From assembly GCA_016707175.1 (NCBI GenBank), contig JADJIB010000004.1, forward strand, positions 248,001 through 312,000: a stretch of 64,000 nt of DNA, written 5' to 3'. The notes beneath the pieces were generated by a model, which was not told the origin of the DNA, made no database searches, and saw only the letters and a program-made list of their open reading frames with translations. Positions 25,444 to 34,216 of this stretch are shown in pieces. The stretch is from Candidatus Phosphoribacter hodrii (GTDB taxonomy: Bacteria > Actinomycetota > Actinomycetes > Actinomycetales > Dermatophilaceae). The position numbers were made by a program, and so were the translations under genes. The stretch's first letter is position 1, and the number at the start of each line of letters is the position of its first letter.

Positions 25444-28400
25444 GTGCGGTTCAGTGTGGTGGTGCGGGACAGGAGCGCCGGCACGGAAGCCGTCGTGCTC
25501 GTCGACGCCGACCCGGACGCCACCGTCGCGGCGTTGCTGCCGGCGTTGTTGGGCGCGGTCGGCAGCGCCATCCACCCCGGCTTCGCCAGCAAGGTCCCCG
25601 TGTGGGTCGACGGTCGCCCCGTCCAGCCGGAGGACACGGCGCGGGAGTCGGGCCTGGCGGCCGGCTCGGTCGTGTGTCTTCACGAGAACGATGCGACGCC
25701 ATCGACCCTCCCGACCGGCATCGTCGAGGTCCGCGTCGTCTCGGGGCCGGGCGCGGGGCGGATCCATCGGGCTCGCCTCGGGGAGACGGTCATCGGGTGC
25801 GGGGCGAACGGGTTGTCCCTGCCCGATCCGCTGCTGCCGGCCGACGCGCTGACCCTCACGGTGGCCCGCGACGGCACCGCGACCGTGCAACCGGCCGACG
25901 GGATCGCCGCGACCCTCGATGGCACTGACCTCGAAGGCGCCACGCAGTGGCCTCCCGGAGCGACGTTGAGCGCCGGCCAGACCCTGCTCACACTTGAGGC
26001 GCCCTGGCAGCCCGATGCCCTGACCGTGGCAGCCGACGGCCGCCTGGGTCGCGACGTCAACCGGCCGCCGCGCCTGCTCCCGGCACCGTGGATCCGGGAG
26101 TTCACCCTGCCGCACAAACCCGAAAAGCCCACGCGGATGGGGATCCCGTGGCTCATGGTGCTCTCGCCGATGCTCATGGCCGTGCCGATGGTGTGGCTCA
26201 TGGGCAGTTGGCGGTTTGCCGCGTTCGCCCTCCTCTCGCCGATCATGGCGATCTTCAACCTCATCCAGGGGCGGCGTTCTGGTGCCGCCGACTACAAACG
26301 CAAGCTCGCGGCATACGAGAGCACCCTGGTGAAAGTCCGCGAACGGGCGGCCGAGGCGTTGGCGCGGGAGCGCACCGAGCGGCGCGCGGCCCTGCCCGAC
26401 CCGGCCCAAGTGCTCCTGCAGGCGGTCGGTCCCGGCGCTCGGCTGTGGGAGCGCCGCCGCACCGACCCCGACTACCTCGTGCTGCGCGTGGGCACAGCAA
26501 CCCGCGCCAGCCAGGTCCGCGTCGAGGATCCCAACGTCGACCGCAACGCCGAGGACGTGGCCCCGGCGACAGTGGCCGACGTGCCAGTCCCCGTGGCGCT
26601 TCGCGACTTCGGCGTGCTCGGAGTGACCGGAGCCGCCGACCAGGTGGACGCGACGGCTCGGTGGCTCATCGGCCAGGCAGCGGTCCTGCACAGTCCCCGC
26701 GACCTCCGCCTGGTGGTGCTCACCGATCAACGCGGCGAGGACCGCCTCGGCTGGGTGCGCTGGCTGCCGCACACGCGCACCGACGACGAGACGCTTCCGG
26801 CGTTCGTCGGCAACGAGCAGCAGTCGATCGGGGCCCGGGTCGGCGAGTTGACCCGGTTGGTCACCGATCGGGTCGCCGCCGCCGAGGAGGGCTTCGGCGC
26901 GGGGGCCAAGGAAATGACCGGCCCGGACTACCTCGTCGTCCTCGACGGTGCCCGGCTGTTGCGGGCGCTGCCGGGCGTCGTGACCATCCTGCGCCAAGGC
27001 CCGGCGGTCGGAGTTCGGGTGATCTGCCTCGACCCCGATCGGCGGTCGCTGCCCGAGGAGTGCCGGGTCGTGCTGGAGTGCTCGGACGACGAATCGCTGG
27101 TCACCGCAACAGGGGTCGCGGACGTTCCCGAGGTGCGACTTGACCTCGTCGAGACGGCCTGGGCGGCGCGGGTCGCGCAGGCCTTGGCTCCCTTGCGAGA
27201 CATCACGCCGTCGCTGGAGGATGCCGGCCTGCCGCGGTCGGCCCGGTTGTTGGAGTGTGTCGGGCTGACCGATCCGACTCCCGATGCCGTGGTGGCCGGA
27301 TGGGGGCAGCTGCAGACCGACGTCGTCATCGGTGCGGGCTTCGACGGAATGTTCCGGATCGACCTGCGCCGCGATGGGCCGCACGCGCTGGTGGCCGGGA
27401 CGACGGGCTCGGGCAAGTCAGAGTTGCTTCAGACCATCGTCGCTTCGCTCGCCCTGGCCAATCGCCCCGATCAGTTGACCTTCGTGCTCGTGGACTACAA
27501 GGGCGGGTCGGCGTTCAAGGAGTGCAACAAGCTTCCGCACACCGTCGGCATGGTCACCGACCTCGACACGCACCTCGTCGGCCGGGCGCTGACCTCCCTT
27601 GGTGCCGAGTTGCGTCGGCGCGAGCACCTGCTCAGTGTGCCGGGGGCCAAGGACCTCGAGGACTACTGGGCGTTGTGCCGCACTGACCCGACCCTGCCGA
27701 CGATCCCGCGCCTGGTCCTGGTCATCGACGAGTTCGCCAGCCTCAAGGCCGAGTTGCCCGACTTCGTCACCGGGCTCGTCACCATCGCCCAACGCGGCCG
27801 ATCACTGGGGATCCACCTCATCCTCGCCACCCAGCGCCCCAGCGGTGTCGTGTCGGCAGACATCCGGGCCAACACCAACCTGCGGATCGCCCTGCGGGTC
27901 ACCGACGAGAGCGAGAGCCGCGACGTCATCGACGCACCGGAGGCCGGGCGGATCCTCGCCTCGACCCCCGGGCGCGGCTACGCCCGGCTCGGTCCGTCGG
28001 GCGTCCTGCCCTTCCAGGCCGGCCGAGTCGGCGGGCGGCGACCCGACGCCCCGAGTGAGACCCGCACCATCCCGACGCCGCTCGCATGGGGGATTCCGTG
28101 GTCACGCACCGGCATACCGGCGCCGGGTCGGCCCACCACGGCGGCCAGCGACACCGACGAAGGGGAGACCGACCTGTCGGTCCTCGTCACCGCCGTCCGT
28201 GGGGCCGTCGACCACCTGGGTATGCCGCCCCAGCACAGTCCGTGGCTGCCCGCCCTGCCCGGGTTCGTCACCCTCGACGAACTCCGTGCGCGGTTGGTGG
28301 AGAGGGATCCGGCCGCCGCGGCCGATCCCTTCACCGTCGGTTGGGCGCTGGAAGACCGGCCTGAGGATCAGGCCCAGGTGCCGGCGACCTTCACCCTGGG

Positions 28401-29835
28401 GACGTCGGGACATCTTTTCCTCGTCGGCGGGCCCCGCTCAGGACGATCCACCGCGTTGCGCACGTTGGTCGGCGCGCTGGCCGAGAAGGTGGCGGCCAGA
28501 GACCTGCACGTCTACGGCCTGGACTGCGGCAACGGTGCCCTGTTGCCCCTCACCGCGTTGGCCCACACGGGGGCGGTCGTGCGCCGAACCGAGGTGGAGC
28601 GCGCCAGCCGGTTGATCCGGCGATTGACCGAAGAGGTCGCCCGGCGGCAGAGCGTGCTCGGAGCCCACGGCTTTGCCGACATCCAGGAACTGCGCAGTGC
28701 CGCAGCGCCGGACGATCGGTTGCCCTATGTGCTGCTCGTGCTCGACCGGTGGGAAGGCTTCATGTCCGACCTCGCCGACGTCGATGTGGGCAGCCTCCTG
28801 GACGGCATGGTCACGCTGCTGCGCGAGGGCGCATCGGTCGGCATCCAGGTCGTCGTGACGGGCGATCGGACGCTCAACTCGGCCCGGGTCGCCTCGCTGG
28901 TCGAGGCCAAACTGGCCCTGCGGCTGCCTGATCGGCAGGACTATGCCAGCCTCGGCCTCAAGGTGCGAGAGCTGCCCGAGGAGTTCCCCGAGGGTCGTGG
29001 CGTCTGGGGCGAACGCTCCATCGAAGCCCAGATCGCCGTCCTCGGCGCGGACGCGAGCGGCCAGGGTCAGGGAACCAGCCTGCGCGAGCTCGCGGCGGCA
29101 ACGGCCGAGCGCGACCGCGACCTGCCACGCGCCCTGCGTCCCATGGCGTTGGGCGCGCTGCCGGACCAAGTCGCCTGGGCCGACGTGGCCGCGGACTTCG
29201 ACCCCGGCGCGCGGCCGCCGTCCTGGCTCCCGTTCGGGATCGGCGGCGACCTGGTCGAGCCCATCGGCCTTGATCTGGATCGGTCGCCGGTCGCGCTTGT
29301 GGCGGGGGAGTCTCGCACCGGCAAGACCGCGACGCTGTGCTTCCTCGCGGCATACGCGCGGCGGTCCGGGCGTGCCGTCCTCGGCTTCGTACCCCGCGAC
29401 AACGACCTGTCCGCAGACCTGGGTGAGGGCGCCTGCATCGTCGGTCAGGAGGACCCGAACGCGGCAGTGGCCCGGCTCCGAGACCTCCCCGAGGGGGCCC
29501 TCGTCCTCGTCGACGACGTCGAGGCCTACAAGGACGCACCCCTGACGCCGCTGATGAACGCGCTGGTGCGCCAGGCCGCCGACCGGGGCTTCACTGTCGT
29601 GCTCTCCGGGCGATCCGCCGACCTGGGGGCCGGCTACAGCGGCTGGATGTTCGAGGCCAGGCGGGGTCGGCATGGGCTGGTCCTGTCCCCGTCGGAGGCG
29701 ATCGACGGGGAATTGTTCGGGTCACGGGTGGCGCGGACGGCGTTGCGGTCGCGTCCGCACGCCGGGCGCGGCGTGCTCTTCGACTCCACGGGAGCGCAGA
29801 CGACGGTCCAGGTGCCGCTGGTCGAGCGGGGCTGA
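25444..29835 (+). CDS. EssC-type FtsK/SpoIIIE ATPase of a type VII-like secretion system
   Basis: Membrane ATPase of 1463 aa that should drive export of WXG100 proteins. An N-terminal ubiquitin/FHA-like region (about residues 1-190) is followed by two membrane segments (about 233-275) and three FtsK-type domains. Domain 1 has an intact Walker A GTTGSGKSE near 652 and Walker B LVLVIDEFAS near 757. Domain 2 has GPRSGRST (arginine for the lysine) near 995. Domain 3 has GESRTGKT near 1287. This is the one-chain EssC plan of Firmicutes-type systems, not the mycobacterial EccCa/EccCb with EccB, EccD and EccE, none of which is nearby. The start is GTG 25444, with AGGGAGG 6 nt upstream. Confidence 0.9.
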   Translation: MRFSVVVRDRSAGTEAVVLVDADPDATVAALLPALLGAVGSAIHPGFASKVPVWVDGRPVQPEDTARESGLAAGSVVCLHENDATPSTLPTGIVEVRVVSGPGAGRIHRARLGETVIGCGANGLSLPDPLLPADALTLTVARDGTATVQPADGIAATLDGTDLEGATQWPPGATLSAGQTLLTLEAPWQPDALTVAADGRLGRDVNRPPRLLPAPWIREFTLPHKPEKPTRMGIPWLMVLSPMLMAVPMVWLMGSWRFAAFALLSPIMAIFNLIQGRRSGAADYKRKLAAYESTLVKVRERAAEALARERTERRAALPDPAQVLLQAVGPGARLWERRRTDPDYLVLRVGTATRASQVRVEDPNVDRNAEDVAPATVADVPVPVALRDFGVLGVTGAADQVDATARWLIGQAAVLHSPRDLRLVVLTDQRGEDRLGWVRWLPHTRTDDETLPAFVGNEQQSIGARVGELTRLVTDRVAAAEEGFGAGAKEMTGPDYLVVLDGARLLRALPGVVTILRQGPAVGVRVICLDPDRRSLPEECRVVLECSDDESLVTATGVADVPEVRLDLVETAWAARVAQALAPLRDITPSLEDAGLPRSARLLECVGLTDPTPDAVVAGWGQLQTDVVIGAGFDGMFRIDLRRDGPHALVAGTTGSGKSELLQTIVASLALANRPDQLTFVLVDYKGGSAFKECNKLPHTVGMVTDLDTHLVGRALTSLGAELRRREHLLSVPGAKDLEDYWALCRTDPTLPTIPRLVLVIDEFASLKAELPDFVTGLVTIAQRGRSLGIHLILATQRPSGVVSADIRANTNLRIALRVTDESESRDVIDAPEAGRILASTPGRGYARLGPSGVLPFQAGRVGGRRPDAPSETRTIPTPLAWGIPWSRTGIPAPGRPTTAASDTDEGETDLSVLVTAVRGAVDHLGMPPQHSPWLPALPGFVTLDELRARLVERDPAAAADPFTVGWALEDRPEDQAQVPATFTLGTSGHLFLVGGPRSGRSTALRTLVGALAEKVAARDLHVYGLDCGNGALLPLTALAHTGAVVRRTEVERASRLIRRLTEEVARRQSVLGAHGFADIQELRSAAAPDDRLPYVLLVLDRWEGFMSDLADVDVGSLLDGMVTLLREGASVGIQVVVTGDRTLNSARVASLVEAKLALRLPDRQDYASLGLKVRELPEEFPEGRGVWGERSIEAQIAVLGADASGQGQGTSLRELAAATAERDRDLPRALRPMALGALPDQVAWADVAADFDPGARPPSWLPFGIGGDLVEPIGLDLDRSPVALVAGESRTGKTATLCFLAAYARRSGRAVLGFVPRDNDLSADLGEGACIVGQEDPNAAVARLRDLPEGALVLVDDVEAYKDAPLTPLMNALVRQAADRGFTVVLSGRSADLGAGYSGWMFEARRGRHGLVLSPSEAIDGELFGSRVARTALRSRPHAGRGVLFDSTGAQTTVQVPLVERG

Positions 29836-29840
29836 CGCAC

Positions 29841-29870
29841 GAACGCCCCGGCCGGTCGGCCGGGGCGTTC
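29841..29870. terminator. Bidirectional terminator hairpin between EssC and WXG100 genes
   Basis: Perfect 13-bp arms GAACGCCCCGGCC and GGCCGGGGCGTTC around a 4-nt loop, 5 bp after the EssC stop and 24 bp after the stop of the convergent WXG100 gene. It should serve both genes. Confidence 0.8.
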
Positions 29871-29894
29871 GACGTGCGGAGGTGAGGCGTTCGC

Positions 29895-30194
29895 TCAGCC
29901 CTTGAGGCTGAAGGCAGCGTCGACCTCGGCGAAGGCCTTGGAGGTCTTCCCCAGGTGCTGGCCGAACTGCTCCATCAGCTGCAGCGTCGTGGTGATCGAG
30001 GTCGTCCACTTGGCGTACTCCTCGGTGAACGAGGATCCCGACAGACCCTGGAAGGCGCCGCTCTCGTTGAGCGAGACGACCTGGGCCTGCGCGCGCTTGA
30101 AGTTCTCTTCGAGCTCGTTCTTCATGGCGGCGAGCGCAGTGGCCTGCTGCTCGATGTCACCGTGATTGATCTTGACGTAGTCTCCAACAGCCAT
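29895..30194 (-). CDS. WXG100-family protein with FQG in place of WxG
   Basis: A 99-residue protein of the expected WXG100 size and two-helix pattern, without signal peptide: MAVGDYVKINHGDIEQQAT, turn, then a second helix. The turn between helices reads GAFQGLSGSS, so phenylalanine replaces the family tryptophan (FQG for WxG). The start is ATG 30194, giving the canonical length. It is transcribed alone, towards the EssC gene. A relationship with that ATPase as substrate or co-factor follows from family knowledge and position. Confidence 0.85.
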   Translation of the reverse strand: MAVGDYVKINHGDIEQQATALAAMKNELEENFKRAQAQVVSLNESGAFQGLSGSSFTEEYAKWTTSITTTLQLMEQFGQHLGKTSKAFAEVDAAFSLKG

Positions 30195-30371
30195 GAGTGT
30201 TCCCTTTCGAGTTGGTATGTCGGGAACAGCCAAACCCCCTGAGGGCGTCGGCAACGTCGCCGACCAGCTGAGGTTCCCTTTCGTCGAGGGGATGCCTCGA
30301 CGACGACGACACCATGACACGGGTCCGGCGCATGGTCAATGCGTGCTCCTACGGATGTACAAAGTCGTCGG

Positions 30372-30429
30372 GACTAGGTAGACCTGGCTTGCTGAGTAGG
30401 TACACCTGCTCGCTGAGTAGGTACTCCTG
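30372..30429 (+). promoter_or_regulatory. Three direct repeats, candidate operator of the Tad operon
   Basis: GACTAGGTAGACCTG (30372), GAGTAGGTACACCTG (30394) and GAGTAGGTACTCCTG (30415) lie 22 and 21 bp apart, on one face of the helix. Each holds AGGTNNACCT or a one-base variant, a small palindrome. They sit in the 392-bp gene-free stretch 30195-30586, just before a possible -10 box TAAACT (30460), and look like a cooperative repressor or activator array. The rest of that stretch shows no coding signal. Confidence 0.55.
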
Positions 30430-30459
30430 CCTAGTGCGTAGGGGCATGGGCTGAGCGCC

Positions 30460-30465
30460 TAAACT
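30460..30465 (+). promoter_or_regulatory. Possible -10 box of the Tad operon
   Basis: TAAACT lies 31 bp after the last of the three direct repeats and about 120 nt before the GTG of the first Tad gene. It would give a leadered mRNA. A -35 box is not convincing. Confidence 0.35.
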
Positions 30466-30586
30466 GTGCGGTCGGTAGCCAAAGACCGGCGGTCATGACC
30501 GCCACGAATCAGGGGGCAGCACCATCGACGACGTCAGCACCTCACGCACGCGGGTCGCGGCGGGAGCGGCCGGGGCGGCTCGCGCC

Positions 30587-31219
30587 GTGCCACGACCGGT
30601 GTCCGCCGCTCGCCGGCGCCGCCCAGCCATGATCGGGTTGGCGGTCCTGCTCATCGTCGGTTCCGCAGCGATCGCGGGCCTGCTCGCGATGCGGATCGAC
30701 AGCCGGGTCCCGGTGCTCGTCGCCGCTCATGAGATCCCTGTCGGGGCGCAGATCACCCTCGCCGACCTGGCGACCCAGCGGGTCGCCAGCGATGGCCTGG
30801 AAGTCCTCCCCGCTACTGCCGCAGACCAACTCGTCGGCAAGTACGCCGCGGGCACCATCCCGGCGGGACGGCTGCTCGACCAGGCGATGTTCGCCCAGAC
30901 CGGCTTCCTGCGGGACGGCGCGGTCGCCGTGGGTGTCTCGCTCGCGCCCGGTCGGATGCCGGCCAGCGGCCTGCGCGCCGGAGACCGGGTCCAGGTCGTC
31001 GACGTCAAGGACGGGGTCGGCGTGGTCCTCGTCGAGAACGCCACAGTGTCCTCGGCCCCTGACACCACGTCCTCCTCAGGGGCGTTCGGGGGGGGCTCGA
31101 CCGGAGGGTCCGGCAGCGTCGTCGCGACGCTGATCGTCCCGCCGTCCTCGGCACCCGGGGTCGCCGCCTCGTCTGCGGCCAACCGCATCGCCGTGGTCCT
31201 GCTGCGCCGCGGGGCCTGA
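30587..31219 (+). CDS. CpaB-like SAF-domain protein of the Tad locus
   Basis: Membrane-anchored protein of 210 aa: basic N-terminus, one membrane helix (IGLAVLLIVGSAAIAGLLAM, about residues 16-35), then a SAF domain beginning VPVLVAAHEIPVGAQITLADL and a Gly/Ser-rich loop near the end. This is the short actinobacterial form of the pilus assembly protein CpaB/RcpC. The start is taken as GTG 30587, but AGGGGG stands 7 nt before an in-frame ATC at 30524, so a longer product from a non-standard start is conceivable. First gene of an operon running to 39742. Confidence 0.8.
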   Translation: MPRPVSAARRRRPAMIGLAVLLIVGSAAIAGLLAMRIDSRVPVLVAAHEIPVGAQITLADLATQRVASDGLEVLPATAADQLVGKYAAGTIPAGRLLDQAMFAQTGFLRDGAVAVGVSLAPGRMPASGLRAGDRVQVVDVKDGVGVVLVENATVSSAPDTTSSSGAFGGGSTGGSGSVVATLIVPPSSAPGVAASSAANRIAVVLLRRGA

Positions 31220-31222
31220 CCC

Positions 31223-32005
31223 ATGGCCCTGTATGCCGTGTGCTCGGCCAAGGGGTCACCGGGCGTGACCACCCTCGTCGCCGCGATGGCGATGGCCTGG
31301 GACCGTCCCGTCGTCATGGCCGATCTGGATGCCGGCGGGGGAGACCTGGCGCTGCGCTACCGCGACGAGCGAGGGCGTCCCCTCGATCAGGATCTCGGGC
31401 TTGTCTCGCTGGCCGCGTTGTCGAGGCGCTCGACCACGACGACGCCGATCGGCCCGCACCTGCAGGTGCCGCTCGGAGGCCCGCCGATTCTTGTCGGCGT
31501 CGCCCGCCCTGAGCAGGTCGGTGCCCTGGGCCCGGCGTGGGGCCCGCTGGCCCAGTCGTTGGCGGCATACGAAGGCGACGTCCTGGCCGACTGCGGTCGG
31601 GTCACGGCCGGCGCGGCCGTCACCCCGGTCCTCGCCGCCGCGGACGCGCTGCTCTTCGTCGTGCGTCCGACGATGGAGGAGCTCTACCACCTGCGTGAGC
31701 GCCTCGGCGGTCTGGCCGAACAGTTGGGCTCGCGGGACATCCACGGTCGACGGATCGCCGTCGCTGTCGTCGGCTCCGACCGCAACCGCACCGGCGCTTC
31801 CGACGTCCAGCGGCTGCTGGACGCGTCGGGGTCCGGAGCGACTGTTGTCGGGGTGTTCGTCGAGGACGCCAAGGGAGCCCTCCGCCTGCGCTACGACCTG
31901 GCCGGGGTTCCTGCCCGGTCGGTGGTCCTGCGCTCGGCAGGCGTCGTGGGCGCTCGCGTGCGCGAGCTGGCCGGCCACGATCTGACCGCAGCGATGGGGG
32001 TCTGA
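31223..32005 (+). CDS. CpaE/MinD-like protein with a lost P-loop lysine
   Basis: A protein of 260 aa with the ParA/MinD fold: N-terminal strand ALYAVCSAKGSPGVTTLVAA, then VMADLDAGGGDLALRY in the switch position and a DCGRVT segment. In ATP-binding members the loop reads KGGxGKT; here it is KGSPGVTT, so the catalytic P-loop lysine is valine. The deviant signature lysine (AKGS) remains. Either nucleotide binding is altered or it acts as a structural TadZ-type localisation factor, a role known for CpaE/TadZ. It follows the CpaB-like gene by 3 nt and precedes cpaF by 2 nt. Confidence 0.8.
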   Translation: MALYAVCSAKGSPGVTTLVAAMAMAWDRPVVMADLDAGGGDLALRYRDERGRPLDQDLGLVSLAALSRRSTTTTPIGPHLQVPLGGPPILVGVARPEQVGALGPAWGPLAQSLAAYEGDVLADCGRVTAGAAVTPVLAAADALLFVVRPTMEELYHLRERLGGLAEQLGSRDIHGRRIAVAVVGSDRNRTGASDVQRLLDASGSGATVVGVFVEDAKGALRLRYDLAGVPARSVVLRSAGVVGARVRELAGHDLTAAMGV

Positions 32006-32007
32006 TC

Positions 32008-33303
32008 GTGACCGATCAACTCCTGCTCCGGCGGCTGCGCGAGGACGTCGCCGACATCGTCTCCCGGCAACGGCGTGAAGACGCCGCCAACGGCGTGCCG
32101 CCGATGTCCAGCGAGGACGAGCGTCAGTTCGGCCGAGCCGTCATCTCGCGGGTGCTCGAAACCCACGCCCGCACCGAGATGGCCGGTGGTCGCACCCCTC
32201 CCACGATGGAGGAAGAGGCCGAGCTCGCCGACGGCATCCATGCGGCCCTCTTCGGCGTCGGGCGGCTGCAGCCGCTGCTGGATGACCCCATGGTCGAGAA
32301 CGTCGACATCAACGGCTGCGATCGAGTCTTCGTCGGCTATGCCGACGGGCGCGAGGAGATGGTCGCGCCGATCGCCGAGTCCGACGACGAGCTCATCGAG
32401 CTGGTCCAGGTCCTTGCGGTCTACTCCGGCCTGACCAGCCGGCCCTTTGATACGGCCAACCCGCAACTGGACCTGCGCCTGCCGGACGGAAGCCGGCTCT
32501 CGGCCGTCATGGGCGTCACGGCCCGACCGTCGCTGTCGATCCGTCGCGCCCGCCTCTCGCGGGTCTTCCTCGACGATCTCGTCGTCAACGGGTCGATGAG
32601 CAGCGAGATTGCCGAGTTCCTGTCGGCGGCCGTCCGGGCCCGCAAGAACATCATGATCGCGGGGGCCACCAACGCCGGAAAGACCACGCTGCTGCGGGCC
32701 TTGGCCAACGAGATCCCCCGCAACGAACGCCTCATCACCGTTGAACGCGCGATGGAGCTCGGGCTGGGTCAGTTCCAGGATCTGCACCCCAACGTCGTCG
32801 CCTTCGAGGAGCGGTTGCCCAACTCCGAGGGCCAGGGTCACATCGGCATGGCCGAGTTGGTGCGTCGGTCGCTGCGTATGAACCCCAGCCGGGTCATCGT
32901 CGGGGAGGTCCTCGGCGACGAGATCGTCACGATGCTCAACGCCATGAGCCAGGGCAACGACGGGTCGCTCTCGACGATCCACGCCAACAGTTCGCTCGAG
33001 GTGTTCAACCGGATCTGCACGTATGCGATCCAGTCCGTGGAGCGCCTGCCGGCCGACGCGACGATGATGCTCATCGCCGGCGCGATCGACTTCGTCGTCT
33101 TCGTCGAGCGACGTAACGAGTTCCACTCCGGCGGTGGGATGCGACGAATCATCACCTCGATCCGCGAGGTCAACGGTGTCGATGGCCGGGTGCTCTCGAG
33201 CGAGGTCTTCGCCGAGGGATCCGACGGTGTCGCCGTCCCGGCCGCGGCGATCAGTTGCATCGATGACCTGCTCGCCGCGGGTTACTCGGGCATGAGCCGA
33301 TGA
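32008..33303 (+). CDS. cpaF: CpaF/TadA-type secretion ATPase
   Basis: Hexameric motor ATPase (431 aa) that powers Tad pilus extension, acting at the cytoplasmic face with TadB and TadC. Motifs include VENVDINGCDRVF in the N-terminal domain, Walker A GATNAGKTT near residue 220, NERLITVERAMELGL, the Walker B region VIVGEVLGDE near 297 and the histidine box STIHANSS. The length is typical of CpaF. The GTG start is 2 nt after the previous stop. Confidence 0.93.
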   Translation: MTDQLLLRRLREDVADIVSRQRREDAANGVPPMSSEDERQFGRAVISRVLETHARTEMAGGRTPPTMEEEAELADGIHAALFGVGRLQPLLDDPMVENVDINGCDRVFVGYADGREEMVAPIAESDDELIELVQVLAVYSGLTSRPFDTANPQLDLRLPDGSRLSAVMGVTARPSLSIRRARLSRVFLDDLVVNGSMSSEIAEFLSAAVRARKNIMIAGATNAGKTTLLRALANEIPRNERLITVERAMELGLGQFQDLHPNVVAFEERLPNSEGQGHIGMAELVRRSLRMNPSRVIVGEVLGDEIVTMLNAMSQGNDGSLSTIHANSSLEVFNRICTYAIQSVERLPADATMMLIAGAIDFVVFVERRNEFHSGGGMRRIITSIREVNGVDGRVLSSEVFAEGSDGVAVPAAAISCIDDLLAAGYSGMSR

Positions 33304-33319
33304 CGGCGGGCCGACGCCG

Positions 33320-34216
33320 ATGAACGGCGTGTTCGCACAACTCCTGGTCCCGCTCGTCGTGCTGTTCGGCGGGCTCTGCGGCGTGGGGATCCTGCTGCTC
33401 GTCAAGGGGTTGACGCCCACCGAGGTCTCGCTGCGACCGCGCAGCACCCTCGCGGCCGACCTGCGTCGGATGTCGATCATGGCCGGCCGCAAGGTCCCGG
33501 TCGCGGTCGGGGCCGGGCTGTTCACCCTTGTGATCACCCGCTGGATCGTGCTGGCCGTGAGCGTCGGGCTGGTCGTCTTCTTCTGGGGCGCCCTGTTCGG
33601 GGGAGCGGCAGCCGAGCGCGCGGCATACGAGCGCCTGGAGGGCCTCGCGGCGTGGACCGAGTCGTTGCGCGACACCATTGCGGGCGCGGTCGGGCTGGAG
33701 CAAGCGATCCCGGCCACCGCCAATGCGGCGTCGCCGCCCATCGCTCGGGCGATCAACGACCTGTCCGATCGACTGCGGGTTCGTGTGCCGATGACGACCG
33801 CCCTCATGCGCTTCGCCGACGACCTGGACGACTCGACGGCAGACCTCGTCGTCGCGGCGTTGATCCTCAACGCCAAACTGCGCGGGCCAGGTCTGCGGGA
33901 CGTGCTCTCGTCGCTGGCGTCCAGTGTGCGTAGCGAGGTGGAGATGCGCGGCCGGATCAGCGCCGGTCGGCGCGGCACCCGCAAGAGCGTGCAGATCGTC
34001 GTCGCCATCACCGGGTTGTTCGTCATCGGTCTGCGGGTGCTCAACCCCGACTATGTCGAGCCTTATGGCACCCCCCTCGGCCAGCTCGTGCTGCTGCTCG
34101 TCGCAGGGATCTTCGCGCTCGGGTTCTACTGGCTGCGCCGGTTGGCCACCTTCCAGATGCCCGCTCGCTTCCTGCAGACTGCGCCCACCGACCTGACGTC
34201 GGGAGCCCCCCGATGA
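33320..34216 (+). CDS. TadB-like membrane platform protein
   Basis: Inner-membrane protein of 298 aa with hydrophobic segments near residues 1-25, 60-95, 230-245 and 252-275, and the T2SS-F domain between (ESLRDTIAGAVGLEQAIPAT near residue 114). It forms the pilus platform with the TadC-like protein and couples to the CpaF ATPase. It lies 16 nt after cpaF and overlaps the next gene by 4 nt. Confidence 0.88.
   Translation: MNGVFAQLLVPLVVLFGGLCGVGILLLVKGLTPTEVSLRPRSTLAADLRRMSIMAGRKVPVAVGAGLFTLVITRWIVLAVSVGLVVFFWGALFGGAAAERAAYERLEGLAAWTESLRDTIAGAVGLEQAIPATANAASPPIARAINDLSDRLRVRVPMTTALMRFADDLDDSTADLVVAALILNAKLRGPGLRDVLSSLASSVRSEVEMRGRISAGRRGTRKSVQIVVAITGLFVIGLRVLNPDYVEPYGTPLGQLVLLLVAGIFALGFYWLRRLATFQMPARFLQTAPTDLTSGAPR

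Noticed and set aside
25429..27384. 651-aa open frame opposite the EssC gene
   Set aside because: His/Arg/Gly-rich shadow; EssC motifs on the other strand explain the region.
31891..34044. 717-aa open frame opposite cpaF and tadB
   Set aside because: Shadow of two well-supported genes; no domain recognisable.
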